Shown: positions 35,749-47,229, numbered from the stretch's first letter. The stretch is DNA of 64,000 bases from Corylus avellana (GCF_901000735.1 NC_081545.1:5819540-5883539); one strand, 5' to 3'. Numbers and translations: made by a program. The notes: generated by a model not told the origin, from the sequence alone.

Positions 35749-37173
35749 CTAGTGGAGAAATCTGGATAAGTGATCTGCCACCACATTCTCACTGCCCTTC
35801 TTGTCTCTAATCTCAAGATCAAACTCTTGTAGTAATAATACCCATCTGATCAATCTTGGCTTTGCATCCTTCTTAGCAAACAAATATCTAAAAGCAGCAT
35901 GATTAGTGAAAACAATGACCTTAAAGCCAATTAGGTATGATCTAAACTTCTCCAAAGCAAATAAGACAGCTAATAATTCTTTCTCGGTGGTAGAATAATT
36001 TAGCTGAGCATCATTCAATGTCCTAGAAGCATAATATATTGCATGAAGTACCTTATTGATTCTTTGACCCAAGACAGCTCCCAAGGCAAAGTCACTCGCA
36101 TCGCACATGAGCTCAAATGGTAGACTCCAATCAGGTGCCCTCATTATAGGTGCAGATGTGAGCAACTTTTTCAACGTGTTGAAGGCAGTCATGCATTCTT
36201 TAGTCCATTCAAACTTCGCCTACTTCCCTAGCAATGCACAGAGGGTTCTAGAAATCTTGGAGAAATCCTTGATGAACCTTCTATAGAACCCGACATGTCC
36301 AAGAAAACTCCTCACCCTCTTTACTGTCAGAGGTGGAGAAATTTTGGAGATGATATCTATCTTGGCCTTATCCACCTCAATGCCCTTGCTTGAAATAGCA
36401 TGACCCAATACAATGCCTTGTTGAACCATGAAATGACATTTTTCCCAATTGAGCACTAGGTTGCATTCTTCACACCTCTTGAGAAAATTCTTCAAATGGT
36501 GGAGGCATTCATCAAAATTAGACCCAAAAACACTAAATTCATCCATAAATACCTCAATGGTTTTCTCCACCATGTCTTAAAAAATGCTCATCATGCATCT
36601 CTTGAATGTGGCTGGGGCATTGCATAAGCCAAATGGCATCCTTTTGTAGGCGAATGTGCCAAAAGGACATGTGAAGGTGGTCTTCTCCTGATCCTCTGGT
36701 GCTATTGCAATCTGATTATAGCCACTGTACCCATCCAAGAAACAATAGTGGCTATGGCCAGCTAACCTCTCTAGCATTTGGTCAATGAAGGGTAATGAAA
36801 AATGGTCTTTTCTGGTTACCTTGTTCAGTCTTCTATAATCGATGAATACCCTCCACCTAGTGGTTACTCTTGTGGGTATCAGCTCATCATCTTCATTCTT
36901 CACCACTGTGATCCCACTCTTTTTTGGCACTACTTGGACTGGACTGACCCATTTACTGTCTGAGATGGTATAGATGATGCCCACATCCAGTAGTTTTAAT
37001 ACCGCTGCCTTGACTACCTCCTTCATATGTGGGTTGAGTCTTCTTTGAGCATCCCTAGTTGGCTTGGCTTCATCTTCAAGAAAGATTTGATCCATGCATT
37101 TGGTTGGACTTATTCCCTTGATGTCAGCAATGGTCAATCCCGAAGTAGTTTTATGCTCTCTAAGCTCTCTCAA
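35749..37173 (-). pseudogene. Athila reverse transcriptase and RNase H (copy A)
   Basis: The RT start (37173-36577) holds WRVFIDYRRLNKVTRKDHF and MPFGLCNAPATF. After a stop comes the catalytic segment (36573-36220), where the usual FMDD box reads FMDE. After another stop, RNase H (36192-35749) reads [15 protein letters not shown] and ends VVADHLSRF. Three stops and the changed catalytic acid make it dead. The part from 35878 on is duplicated at 52017-53312. Confidence 0.9.
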
Positions 37174-37218
37174 CAGCTTTTCTTCTTCGTCACAACTCAG
37201 ATTTGCTGCAATTATGAC

Positions 37219-38232
37219 TTATAGTGTCTTGTTTTCTCCTAAGTAGGCATATGTTAGGTGGTTTGGCAATTGCTTCAATTCCAGCTTGGGTGCCTGGACA
37301 ATAGAAGGAACAAGAGAGGTATTAGTAGGTTCAAGAATCTCAAAGGGAGGAGTATACTTACTTGAGTATTTTGGAGAGGCCTCAAGGTGATGCACAGTTT
37401 CAATGATGTCATTAGTAACATCTTCAGATTTTGGCTCAATGTCCTGCCTTGTGAAACTATGGGTGAGGGTGGCCTCCAATGGATCTTTATGTTGGTCCTG
37501 TAAAACTGGCTCACTAACACCTTGGATCATACAAACATCAAAACATTCTAAATCTCCTTGAGGTAATTTCAATGCATCGAATATTTTGAACTCTATTGTC
37601 TCACCATCTACCTTCATGCTCACAATACCCTTTTTCACACCTATTGTAGTATCAGCAGTTCTCATAAAGGGTCTTCCTAAGATAATAGGTAAAGGTGATG
37701 GCATAGGGGATTCTTCCACATCCAAGACAATGAAATCAGCAGGTAGAATAAATGTACCTACCTTTACCAAAACATCCTCAAGTATACCTCTTGCTCGTTT
37801 GATGCTTTTGTCTGCCAATTGCAAGGTGATAGAGGTTGGTTGAAGCTCCCTCAATCCTAGCTTTTCATATACAGTGTAAGGCATCAAATTCACCCCTGCT
37901 TCTAAATCCAGTAATGCCTTTTCAAAAGAATGGTCTCCTATCCTGCAAGGAATGGTAAAACTACCTGGATTTGTTAGCTTTGGTGGTAATTTTCTTAACA
38001 AGACTGCACTTACCTCTTCTGTTAGGGCCACTGTCTCATACTCCTGAAACTTCCTTTTGTTAGTGCAACAATCCTTTAAAAATTTAGCATATGAAGGAAT
38101 CTGTTTATTTGCATCTAATAAAGGAATGTTGATTTCTACTTTACCCAAGGTCTCAAAGATATCCATGAGTTGCTTTTCTTTCCTTGGTTTGACTAACCTT
38201 TGAGGAAAGAGGGGTGCATCTACCATCTCCAT
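37219..38232 (-). pseudogene. Athila protease region (copy A)
   Basis: A 337-residue open stretch holds the retropepsin-like box DLEAGVNLMPYTVYEKLGL (Athila proteins usually have DLGAS here) and LPIILGRPFMRTA. The Gly/Ser of the catalytic box are altered to Glu/Ala-Gly. It is an internal part of the polyprotein, so the apparent ATG is not a real start. Confidence 0.85.
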
Positions 38233-38331
38233 TTTGTTTACCTTTGAAGTTGATGGTCCTTCTGGAGTTGCTTGAGGTGGCTCTTTAGTTCCAATGACTT
38301 TGTCATTCTTGAGAACTGTGATTGCTTCCAG

Positions 38332-39242
38332 CTACTGATGACCCCCTGGATTGGGTATTGTCTGGGCTGGAAATTCTCCCTGCTTCCTCTCACTCAGCTC
38401 CTTTGCCATCTGACCCATTTGCTCTCCCAGTCTTTGAATGGCTTGATCAGTCTTTGTATTGAATTGTTTTAGATCAGCCGTGAATTGTTGTTGTGAAGTC
38501 ACCAATTGTCGTAAAAGACTCTTTAGGTCCTCCTCTTCTGGGTCTTGGGCTGGTTGAACTGTTTGTTGGAAATTTCTTTGTTGTCCTTGAGGGTTCTGAG
38601 TGTTCCTACTGTTGCACCATGAGGAATTGGGATGGTTGTGCCACCCTGAATTGTAAGTGTTGGAATAAGGATTGTTCTTGGGAGGATAAGTGTGATGTCC
38701 CATGTAATTGGCTTGCTCTTGATCTGCAGATGAATACAAAGGGCAGGTCTCAGTAGTGTGATCTAAATGAGAACATATGGCACATACCTGGAGTTGGGTG
38801 GCTGGCTGAATAGGAGAGAAGTTTTGAGTAGTCATGGAGTTTACAAGCATATTTAATGTCTTCTGCAAGGCAGCTATCTGATTTTGCACTCCGCTGTTTT
38901 CTTCATACCTGCCTTTGCTCCTTATTCCTTGCCTCCCTCGGGATGGGAATTGTTGGGTGTGTTCACTCAACATCTCAAAAAGTTTTATGGCTTCCTCACT
39001 GCTCTTTTCCATCAGCACACCTCCAGAAGCTGTATCAACAATACCCTTGTTAAAATCATCTAACCCTTCATAAAAGATTTGTACCTGGTCATCTTGAGAT
39101 ATGTTGTGATTTGGACACTTAAGGAGCATCGCATTGAAGTGATCCCATGCTTCAAAGAAAGGGTCTCCATCTCTTTGTTCGAATGATTGCAGCTCCCTTC
39201 TAAGTTGCCTTGTCCTTTGAGCTGGGAAAAACTTCTTCAGGG
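38332..39242 (-). pseudogene. Athila gag (copy A, cut by gap)
   Basis: It matches the longer copy at 54471-55709 and carries the CCHC knuckle CAICSHLDHTTETC. Its N-terminus is lost in the N gap at 39243. Confidence 0.88.
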
Positions 39243-39342
39243 NNNNNNNNNNNNNNNNNNNNNNNNNNNNNNNNNNNNNNNNNNNNNNNNNNNNNNNNNN
39301 NNNNNNNNNNNNNNNNNNNNNNNNNNNNNNNNNNNNNNNNNN
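39243..39342. other. Assembly gap (100 N), 2120 bp in the tandem copy
   Basis: Flanks 39242 and 39343 align with 55381 and 57502. The gap therefore stands for about 2.1 kb holding the Athila gag N-terminus, leader, primer site and most of the 5' LTR, if the copies agree. Confidence 0.95.
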
Positions 39343-39375
39343 GGGCTGAAAATATGAATATTTTAGCACTTAACA

Positions 39376-39981
39376 CTCCATGAGTTCTTCCACCATCAAC
39401 CCGTTCCCCCTATTGGCCATTTTGTCAGCCATTTCAGCATACTTCCTCTTCAGGTCTCCCAGCTCAGCACTTACATCAGTTTCGTTATGGAGAGTATGGG
39501 ATCTCTCTAGATGAGATCGGTCGCGATGAGCCCTTCCATGGCGTCTTTCACAATGAGACCTCTCACGGCGAGGTCTCTCAGGATGAGACCTCTCACCATG
39601 GGACCTTTCGTGGTGATCCTCGTTCAAAGCATGGGATTTCTCGTGATGACCCTTGTTCTAGGCCGTAGTATGACGGCGGCCATGAACGGAGCTCGCACTA
39701 CCTTCAACCTGCTTGCCTTGGCGGATGAGTTCTCGTCTTTCCTTTTTACGTCTTTCTTCATGCTCCTTCTCCTGCCTTTCTTCTCGCTCACGCTCCTTTA
39801 GGCCATTGCGACCTTCAGCAGCCGTGAGCTTGGTAGCGAGATCATCATTCTACTTCTTCAACGCATCCATGGAGGAAGTCATCTGCCTCATGAACTCGAT
39901 GAGGTCAGGAGGTGTTGCAGCTGTGCCGGGCAGCTCGGCTCGGCCATCTGGCGGAGGATACGATGCACGTGTAGTTACCAT
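39376..39981 (-). pseudogene. Tat gag, N-terminal part (copy A)
   Basis: From an ATG at 39981 it reads MVTTRASYPPPDGRAELPG, then an RE/KE-rich helix. Stops lie near 39850 and 39660. The charged HERSH-type repeats and LKRKYAEMADKMA follow, and it breaks at the Athila insertion after VEELM. It continues at 30200. Confidence 0.82.
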
Positions 39982-40021
39982 TTCTGATTATTGTCAGGAA
40001 CTGATGAAAATCTCAACGTAA

Positions 40022-40039
40022 CCACAGACGGCGCCAAAC
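40022..40039 (-). promoter_or_regulatory. Tat primer binding site
   Basis: On the minus strand TTTGGCGCCGTCTGTGG lies directly inside the 5' LTR. This is the usual Tat-lineage primer site. Confidence 0.85.
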
Positions 40040-40737
40040 TGTTAATGCACAATTTTCCGAGGATGAACGTGGCACACTCTCTGAGTAGTATTACGATGTT
40101 CGAGGATGCGTCGGGCCTTTGCACAAGAACAAACAATAGGATTAGAGTCCCCGGAGGTCTCTTGGCGGGGATATTCTGATGCCTAAGTCAGTGATTTGAA
40201 AGAGAGAGAAAAGATGTAAGCAACAATAATGCTTAGATATCAAGAGTTGCGATTACCTTAGCACTGATGGGTGACTTGTATTTATAGGCATAAAAGGAGT
40301 TTGTCCTCCCACACGTCTCGGAGCCTTATCCCTTGATATCTGCTACGTAGGTATTTAAGAGAGGGATGGTTTGTTAGCTGCTCCGTGATCTTAGTAACCT
40401 AAGATCACGGGATAGGTGTTACAGCTTTCGTGTAACGCTAGGTTAGGGTGTCTGAGTGGGACTCGGTCACATATATCAGCTTAGATGCTAACAACTGATA
40501 TACATCTTAATTGATATAGATAATCCACGTGTTGGACGATATGAATATATATCTCCATGGTAGAATGACCAATTTGTCCCTCAGCCTTTGACTATTTTGG
40601 CCCATGTGTTGTGTCTCAGACTGGGAGCCCGAGACCTCCTTGGGCTAAGCCAACCAAAGGCTTGGCAGGTCCACATATCTGCGGAGTCTTGGGCTTAGGG
40701 CCCGTTAGGCCTTATGAAATTGATCCATGACCCAACA
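40040..40737 (-). repeat. 5' LTR of the Tat element (copy A)
   Basis: This 698-bp LTR starts TGTTAATGCAC and ends GACCCAACA. The outer flank begins TAATA, the likely right half of a target duplication whose left half is lost in the gap at 20470. About 13 differences over the 174 bp shared with the other LTR suggest an old insertion. Confidence 0.88.
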
Positions 40738-41239
40738 TAATATATGAGATAATGCGTTTACAGATGGGACCATTATACGGTTATCATTTTTCTTTCATAT
40801 ATATATAAAAAGTATAAAAGTTATCATTTAAGAAGTGAAGTATGAGAGACGAACATGACCACGCTATTATAGATCTAATGGAGACACTTCCCTTAATTTA
40901 ATTCCAAGTTTAGTCAACGATTTAAGAAGATTTAAGAAGATTTTGAGATTTCGTGTACTTGGACGTTATCAATAATTCAACTCTGGTGGAGCCCTTATTT
41001 TAAAAATATTTTGTTTACTTAGAAGATAACATTTCGTTTCACATGGCCACGTTGGATCTAATGGGTTTTCCTTTAATTTAATTTAAAGTCAATGATATGC
41101 AATGCAGCAATGAGCAGCACTAGTGTGAATAATAATAGGCCATCCGCTTCACAGCTACCAAACACAAATCTTCCTTATTTCTACGCTCCAACACCTCTCA
41201 ACAGCAGCTTTTAGCATTCACTCGATTTACCAACAGCAA
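40738..41239 (+). promoter_or_regulatory. 5' flank of the third NLR remnant (copy A)
   Basis: This AT-rich flank of about 500 bp runs from the Tat LTR to the NLR start. Its last 80 bp resemble the 5' flank of the first NLR. No specific promoter element can be assigned. Confidence 0.5.
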
Positions 41240-42108
41240 ATGGCCAAACCAGCTCTATTCCACATTGCTGCGAGTATCATTAGGAGTTTGGGATTTCTTG
41301 CTCTCCAAGAGATTGGACTTCTATGGGGTTTCAAAGATGAGCTTCAAAAGCTCAAGAACACGGTTTCCACAATCCAAGCTGTGCTTTTGGATGTGGAGGA
41401 GAAGCAGACCCACAACCATGGGGTCAAAGATTGGCTTGGGAAGCTAAAGGATGCCATGTGCGACACCGATGACTTGCTGGATGACTTCTCCACTCAACTT
41501 CTATGAAGACAAGTTATGACAGGGGGCAAGAAGATGGCAAAAGAGGTAAATTCGTATATAAATCTGCATAGATATGATTATATTTTCTGTAACTAATGCA
41601 TTCCTAGATTTGCATACAAATATTTATCACAACACAAGCTAGAGGAAATATATATCATTTTACGTAGTTTAAAATTCCTCAACAACATTTCGAAAGAATA
41701 AATTCACAACAACAATTTGTTCATTATAACATTAAACCCAACTATTCAACAGTACGAAAATTCCAAAAATAACACAATTTGATTGGACTCAAATGGGTGG
41801 TTTACAGGTACGCATCTTCTTTTCCAAAAAGAACCAGCTTGCATATGGCCTTAAAATGGGTCATAAGATCTAGACAGTTAGGGCGAGACTGGATGAAATT
41901 GCCGATGATAAGATCAAATTTGGCTTCACTGAGTGCCTTACAGTGACACATGAGTTTGAGCATAGGAAAAGAGAAGACACGCACTCTTTTGTTCCTGAGG
42001 AACAAGTCATTGGGTGAAAGGGTGAAAAGAAGGCACTTAAAGAGTTGTTATTGGATTCCAATGTAGAAGAGAGCGTTTTCGTCATTCCCATAGTTGGGAT
42101 TGGTGGAC
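41240..42108 (+). pseudogene. Third NLR remnant, cut in the P-loop (copy A)
   Basis: Exon 1 (41240-41545, 306 bp, the same length as in the first NLR) starts MAKPALFHIAAS and has a TGA at 41504-41506. The intron is 262 bp (41546-41807, GT-AG). Exon 2 starts at 41808 in phase and has in-frame stops at 41871-41873 and 42015-42017. It ends in the P-loop (VGIGG) at about 42108, where antisense LINE sequence begins. No functional product is expected. Confidence 0.9.
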
Positions 42109-43256
42109 TATGACTGAACTTGCACTGGGCGGCCATAAGACTTCCTGCATGGTCACGGATCACCACACCCATTCCAATTCTTTCACATTTGCTATTGATT
42201 GCTACGTCCCAATTCACTTTCAGACGACCCACCTAAGGTGCCTTCCACCTGTTCTCCTCACTGTCCCCCTGACGTTGCTGCTCCTGACAATCTCCTCCTA
42301 CAGCTTGCCCATATTCCAAAACTGCTTTAGTGACCCGCCTTATTAATATATTTGGGTGATTAAACTGCCCCCCATAAAGCAACGCATGTTTTCGGAGCCA
42401 AATTTGTCGTGATAATCCCACAAAAATTTTTTAACTTCCTCTTCAGTACCAGTTCGCATTACTTCTTCCACGATGTTAATGAAAGCAGGCCCCTTCAATG
42501 AACTCTTCTGAAATTTTTTGCAACTTGCGCCCCATACGTCCATAGCTGAAGGGCAGGCCCACAATATATGAGTCGATGTCTCAGCCTCCAATCCACAAAC
42601 TGGACATAACGGTTCCTTTACAATTTTACGCCGCCAGAGATTATCCCGAGTAGGTAATATATCTTGACAAGCACGCCATATAAAGTTCTTCTCCACATTT
42701 GGGATTTTTAATTTCCAAATCAGTTTCCAAACATTGCTCTTATGCATACCCGTCGAGCACTCAGCCTTGTATCGATCTTCCACCTCTTTAGCCAAGTGAT
42801 AGGCACTTCTTACAGAAAAGATGCCGTTGCCTATGCCCTTCCAAATCAACACGTCTGCTTGGTTTGTACTACTGAGCGGGATAGATTGAATAGCTGCAAC
42901 TTCTTCCTTGCTGAACAAATTTCCAAGAAGATTTGAGTCCCACCAGCCAGTGTCCTTGTCAATTAAATCACAGACCATAGACTCATGAAAATCCGGGGTT
43001 GGATCATAAAGCTGTTCGGTAAAACCACCCACTTATCATCCCAAATGCGAGTCTTAGCTCCATTGCCAATCCGCCAGAACAGTCCTTCTTGTATAAGATT
43101 CTTCGAGCTAATAATACTCCTCCAAGCGTACGAGGGCTTTGTGCCAATAGGAGCATCCAACACCTCACACCTTGGAAAATATTTAGCCTTCAAAATCCTT
43201 GCTACCAAACTATCAGGTGACTTCCATAGACGCCACACTTGTTTGGCCAAGAGTGC
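42109..43256 (-). mobile_element. LINE (L1-type), 3' part (copy A)
   Basis: On the minus strand this holds the zinc-binding domain that follows plant LINE RT (CPVCGLEAETSTHILWACPS, 43032-42343, and WRLWKSPDSLVARILKAKY, 43250-42963). The start of an RNase H domain follows (VNWDVAI, GMGVVIRDHAGSLMAAQC, to about 42112). The RNase H is cut off, and no poly(A) (poly(T) on +) is present at the left junction. The LINE continues at 48985 past the LTR-element insertion. Confidence 0.85.
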
Positions 43257-44596
43257 TGTTGTGCAAATTTATTTAACTCGCAAGTGCACGAATCAATTGT
43301 AGTTTAATGGATTGCAAGTGCGAGGTCGATCCCACAGAGAATTGTATTTTTGAAAGAGCAATTTATATCTAAACTAATTAAATCCTAATCTAGTTCCAAA
43401 AGGGTTTTGATTTTTGAGTTTTGAAAATTAAAGGATAAACATAAACTAAATAAAATAAGTAAATCTAAGGATAAAGGTACTAAGGTTTGGGAATTCACAC
43501 TCACCAAATCATAACAACATACTTTATGTTCATCAATATTAATCCGAAGTTCTCACAAATTAAATCATAGATATGTTTTACTATGCTTCAAAGAATTAAT
43601 CAAAACCATCCCATGTATCCATTCATTGACCAAATCACAAAAGGAATCCAAATTAAATTGAAACACCAGATGTATCCGTAGAACAAATCACAAGGGATAT
43701 CCAATTTTTATGAGTTAAAAGCCAAGCAATCAATCATATGAAATTATCTCAAATCATCACATGTATCCTTGAATCACAAGAGATATCCAAGAATCAATCC
43801 ATACAATTGATTAAAAGTAAAACAATTGAAATAAAAAACCCAATAAAATCAGAATAATAAAAACTTACATAAAAGTATTGATGTTCTTCATCGGTGAGGC
43901 TTCATCCCCAACCTTAGTTGGGAATTTAGCTCCACATAAAAATAAAATCTAAACCTAAACCTAAACCTAAAGAAAAACTAAACAAAAGAATTTTGCTCTC
44001 TGGGATTGTGTATATTTTCTTGAATGCAAAGAAGTCTATTTATAGGCTTAGGGAAGTCCTAGAAGCCAAAGTAAACCTAGATAATTCGGAAGTCTGTCTC
44101 CCAGTCAAAATAGAAGTCTGAAATCGGACTAGGATTCGTCCAACTTTGTGTCTCTTAATTGCGGGGCGATTTTGACATAGTAACTCTACGAATTAGGAAA
44201 ATCCTATTTCACAACGAATTGTAGCATTTTGACTTAGCTTTCCAATGCCGTTTGAATCACTTCAATCCGATATTTGAGAAGAAAGTTACAGTCAAAATAC
44301 TGAGACGTGTACAAAATCTGAATTTGAATCTGATCCGAAATCTTATCCAATCTGATCTTTAATCTGATTTAACATTTTCCTTGGATTTGGTTAGACTTAA
44401 CCACATCATCTAGGTCTTCTCAAAGTATGCTTTCTTCCAAACTTCGCATTTTTCCCTTTAAAGCTGTAGTTTTTCTTTAATGACCTACAAAATACTAAAA
44501 ACACAAAACTAACACAAAATATTAAATAACGACACAGCTAAAGGATTAACTAATGTAAATAAAGGGGTCCAAATATGCAATATTTGACACTTATCA
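43257..44596 (-). repeat. 3' LTR of the gag-only element
   Basis: It differs from its partner at roughly 35-40 positions by eye, most of them clustered between about 44090 and 44400. It contains three CCTAAA units near 43950. Confidence 0.92.
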
Positions 44597-45954
44597 AACA
44601 CCCCCAAACTTACATTTTGCTAGTCCCTTAGCAAAAAAGAACGAAAAATAAAATGAAAGCAAGAAACATAAATCCTCTTTCGTGGGAGAGACGATTGCAT
44701 TTAGCATATGCAATAAGCCTTTTAAACCCCTAGGCATCCCTAGTGGACGAGTGAAGTCTCGTGAGGGCTTAACAGGAATGATACCCACAAACATTGTGCA
44801 CTATGTTGTTAACAAGAAAGAAGTTTCACATAAACCATGGTTCTTATTCATGAGCAAACTTAAAAAGACAAACACCATAATAACAGTCAAAAGGAAATCC
44901 AAAATCAAATTACTCATAAATGGACAATTGAGACCTCATATGTTCTAAAAAGTGTAAAGTGTAATTAGCATACAATCATGAAGCTTTCTGCTTAAACTCA
45001 AGACAAGTTCCATAAAATTTGTAAGAATCCCTAACAGATGAAACAACCAAGGCAAGATATGCAATTTTTTTTTTTTTTTTTTTTTTTAACAGACTTTGTA
45101 GTGTCTAACTCCCTTAAGCTTTCTAATTGACCCATGTAACAAGTGTTAGGCCAATGACTCCCAAGCCAGGTGGCTTTAGGGCACTAGATGTAAAACATCT
45201 CTAAGGGCTTAGTAACTTAAGTCAAAAAGGCTACGAAGCCAGACTAGCCATATCTTAAATCAATATTGAATTTCACACCTTTTGACACGAACACTCAATG
45301 CTTAATGAGGCAAGAGGTCCGGTTACTCAGTGAAAAACTCAACATGATCTTTATTTTCTTTTTCCTTCTCTTTTTTATTTTTTTATTTTTTTTTATTTTT
45401 TTTTTTATATCTTGCAAGCCAATGGTTATTCATCAATAGGTCATCCAACAAATCTCAAAGAGAACAAGCTTAAGCTCAAACATCATACCTCACAGAAAAC
45501 ATGCTAATGTGCTCATAAAAATTTATTTCAAAACAAGTGAAATCTCATTTACCCAAAAATAAGTCAAAGGACTCAGACTTTTATTGACATAATGATGATG
45601 CTCAACCCTTTAAGCATGCTAATGAAATGCAAATCACAGTTATAGTTTAACTCAAACTTGACAACAACATAGCACAATTTTTTTTTTTTTTTTTTCAAAT
45701 TTTTTAACTCAAAATGACAAATAAAAATAAACAAATAAAAACAAAAATAAATAGACAAAGTGTTTTTCCATACCCCCAAACTTGAATTACACATTGCCCT
45801 CAATGTGTAGTATAGAAATACATTACCGGAAATAAAGAAATCTGAGTGTGAACAAGGCTAGGGCGTCCCCCAAACTTAAACACCAAAACACTTGTCAATA
45901 AAAACTAACAGCAATATTTTTTTCATAGAAACAATATCAAAAGATTAATTGCTG
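44597..45954 (-). other. 3' internal non-coding region of the gag-only element
   Basis: No real ORF is seen. It is collinear with the Athila 3' internal region (32876-34260), including the TTAGCATATGCAATAAGCC block, the CTTTCTAATTGACCCA block, long poly(T) runs near 45063 and 45363-45410, and a hairpin at 45788-45809. Confidence 0.8.
45788..45809. promoter_or_regulatory. Conserved hairpin next to an internal purine tract (gag-only element)
   Basis: A perfect 9-bp stem (TACACATTG / CAATGTGTA) closes the loop CCCT. The outer T-A pair replaces the G-C of the Athila copy at 34047-34068, a pair-preserving change. Confidence 0.55.
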
Positions 45955-47229
45955 TTAGAAACAAAAACAAATAAAATTAACATGTAATGAAAAAGGAAAG
46001 AAAGAATTTTTGGAGTGAAGTGCAGAAAATAAACTGGAGGAGAAAACTTTACAGTGCTTCCCCCTATCATGCGAATGTCCAACCAATCCTTTCCACCCTT
46101 TCTTCTTCAAAACTTCATAGCCCTCTAGAAGGATGTTTCGCCATCTTATGTAGACTTGCTTGCTTCGACAGATCTTCTTAGGAAAGTGGTTCCTAGATTT
46201 GTGTGCTTGTGTGCACAAGTCCATGAATATCTTGACATAAGATGGCTCCTGATGTGCCTCAAGAGGGACAGTGATACAGGCAGGAGCTTCAGTACTCACT
46301 TCCATGTCACTGGGTAGGTTAGGATTTGTTGGTGACTCACTGTTCTCATGGTGCTCAACTTGCTCAGGGTGCTCAACTTGCTCCTCTTTCTCTTCCTCCT
46401 CTTTGTTATCCACAATTTCCTCACTCTCAAGTGTGATGGTGACCTGGGCATGCTCATGATAAGAATTTTTGAAATCATCCTCATCAATCATGTAGTGCCT
46501 TTCAGCCATCAGCTGACTTTGAAGCTCTTCTTCCTCTATTCTGTTGAAGTCAGCAACTAGATGACTGATCTGTCCTTCTATCTTGGTCATGGCCTGCTTA
46601 AGTTCTTGTATGTCTCTGTTGTTGGCCATGTTGGAATTCCTCATTTCCTGTACGGCTTGATTGGTGAAACCTTTTAGCTCTTGTATATCTTGGGAATTGC
46701 TCAGGGTAGCATTCTTCATATCTTGTATGTTCTTATCCATTGATTGCATGAATGCTTTCATCATGTCTTCCAGTGATGACTGTGGTGCAGGCTGTGGCCC
46801 TTGAGTGGCAGACTGATAAACAGGAGGTTGAGCTTGATAATCGAACTGCGGATATTCTGAATGGTGCAATTCATCAAATTGGTGAGCATAATTTCCTGTA
46901 GCCTGAGCTGATCCTGAGAAATCAAATCGGTTGCTCCAGTCCGGGTTATAACAATTGAAATTTGAATCAAACCCCGGGCTGGAGAAACCGGTGTTCATTT
47001 GTTCATATGAAAAGTTAGATCTAGCTGCTCTAACTTGGTCTAATTTGTCCCATAAGTCGTTGAGCTCAGCTCGCAGATCTGGACAATTGTTCTCCTCATG
47101 ATAAGGATTGAAACAAAATGAACATGGTTTAGGTGGGTAAACATTTTGAGGGTAGTTGGTAGGAGCTAGTGTCCTACAACTAGGAGAGGCATTAAAATCA
47201 TTAAAATGAAAATTCATGCTTCTCCTCAC
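45955..47229 (-). CDS. Gag-like protein of the non-autonomous element
   Basis: An open frame of 424 codons starts at 47229 (MRRSMNFHFNDF). Near residue 37 it has a zinc knuckle CSFCFNPYHEENNC (CX2CX4HX4C). A Gln/Pro/Tyr-rich region follows, then heptad-like repeats around residues 150-240 (NSQDIQELKGF, NNRDIQELKQAM) suggesting a coiled coil. An acidic stretch (EEEEKEEQVEHPEQVEHHE) and a basic tail complete it. It lacks a recognisable capsid domain and any pol. It is the only long uninterrupted retroelement protein here without stops. It may be packaged in trans by Athila-type machinery (inference). Confidence 0.7.
   Translation of the reverse strand: MRRSMNFHFNDFNASPSCRTLAPTNYPQNVYPPKPCSFCFNPYHEENNCPDLRAELNDLWDKLDQVRAARSNFSYEQMNTGFSSPGFDSNFNCYNPDWSNRFDFSGSAQATGNYAHQFDELHHSEYPQFDYQAQPPVYQSATQGPQPAPQSSLEDMMKAFMQSMDKNIQDMKNATLSNSQDIQELKGFTNQAVQEMRNSNMANNRDIQELKQAMTKIEGQISHLVADFNRIEEEELQSQLMAERHYMIDEDDFKNSYHEHAQVTITLESEEIVDNKEEEEKEEQVEHPEQVEHHENSESPTNPNLPSDMEVSTEAPACITVPLEAHQEPSYVKIFMDLCTQAHKSRNHFPKKICRSKQVYIRWRNILLEGYEVLKKKGWKGLVGHSHDRGKHCKVFSSSLFSALHSKNSFFPFSLHVNFICFCF

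Larger units (their letters stand above)
30201..39375 (-). mobile_element. Ty3/gypsy retrotransposon, Athila lineage, inserted in Tat gag
   Basis: The element is flanked by a 5-bp duplication CTCCA (30196-30200 and 39376-39380). The left (3') LTR is 30201-31373 plus 32714-32875, split by a solo LTR. The minus-strand order is gag, protease, RT, RNase H, integrase, and a long non-coding 3' part. The 5' LTR and primer site are hidden in the N gap, but the tandem copy (56161-57534) shows both. Integrase and RT motifs match Athila. No envelope-like ORF was seen. All coding regions are broken. Confidence 0.9.
20570..40737 (-). mobile_element. Ty3/gypsy retrotransposon, Tat lineage, interrupted by nested elements
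   Basis: On the minus strand the order is 5' LTR (40040-40737), primer site, gag N-terminus (39981-39376), [Athila insertion 39375-30201], rest of gag (30200-29194), protease, reverse transcriptase, RNase H, integrase (to 25232), a tandem array, an antisense extra ORF, and 3' LTR (20743 into the gap). RT, integrase and gag sequences and the extra antisense ORF fit the Tat clade. Stops and frameshifts make it defective. Confidence 0.88.

Noticed and set aside
37027..37224. Short + strand frames repeated in both duplication copies (for example 37027-37224, 38493-38756, 39713-40021)
   Set aside because: All are antisense shadows of Athila or Tat polyprotein reading frames; being present twice only reflects the duplication.
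43945..43980. Telomere-like CCTAAA repeats in both LTRs of the gag-only element
   Set aside because: Only three units of a six-base word lacking the third G/C of the usual plant telomere repeat; part of the LTR, not an interstitial telomere.
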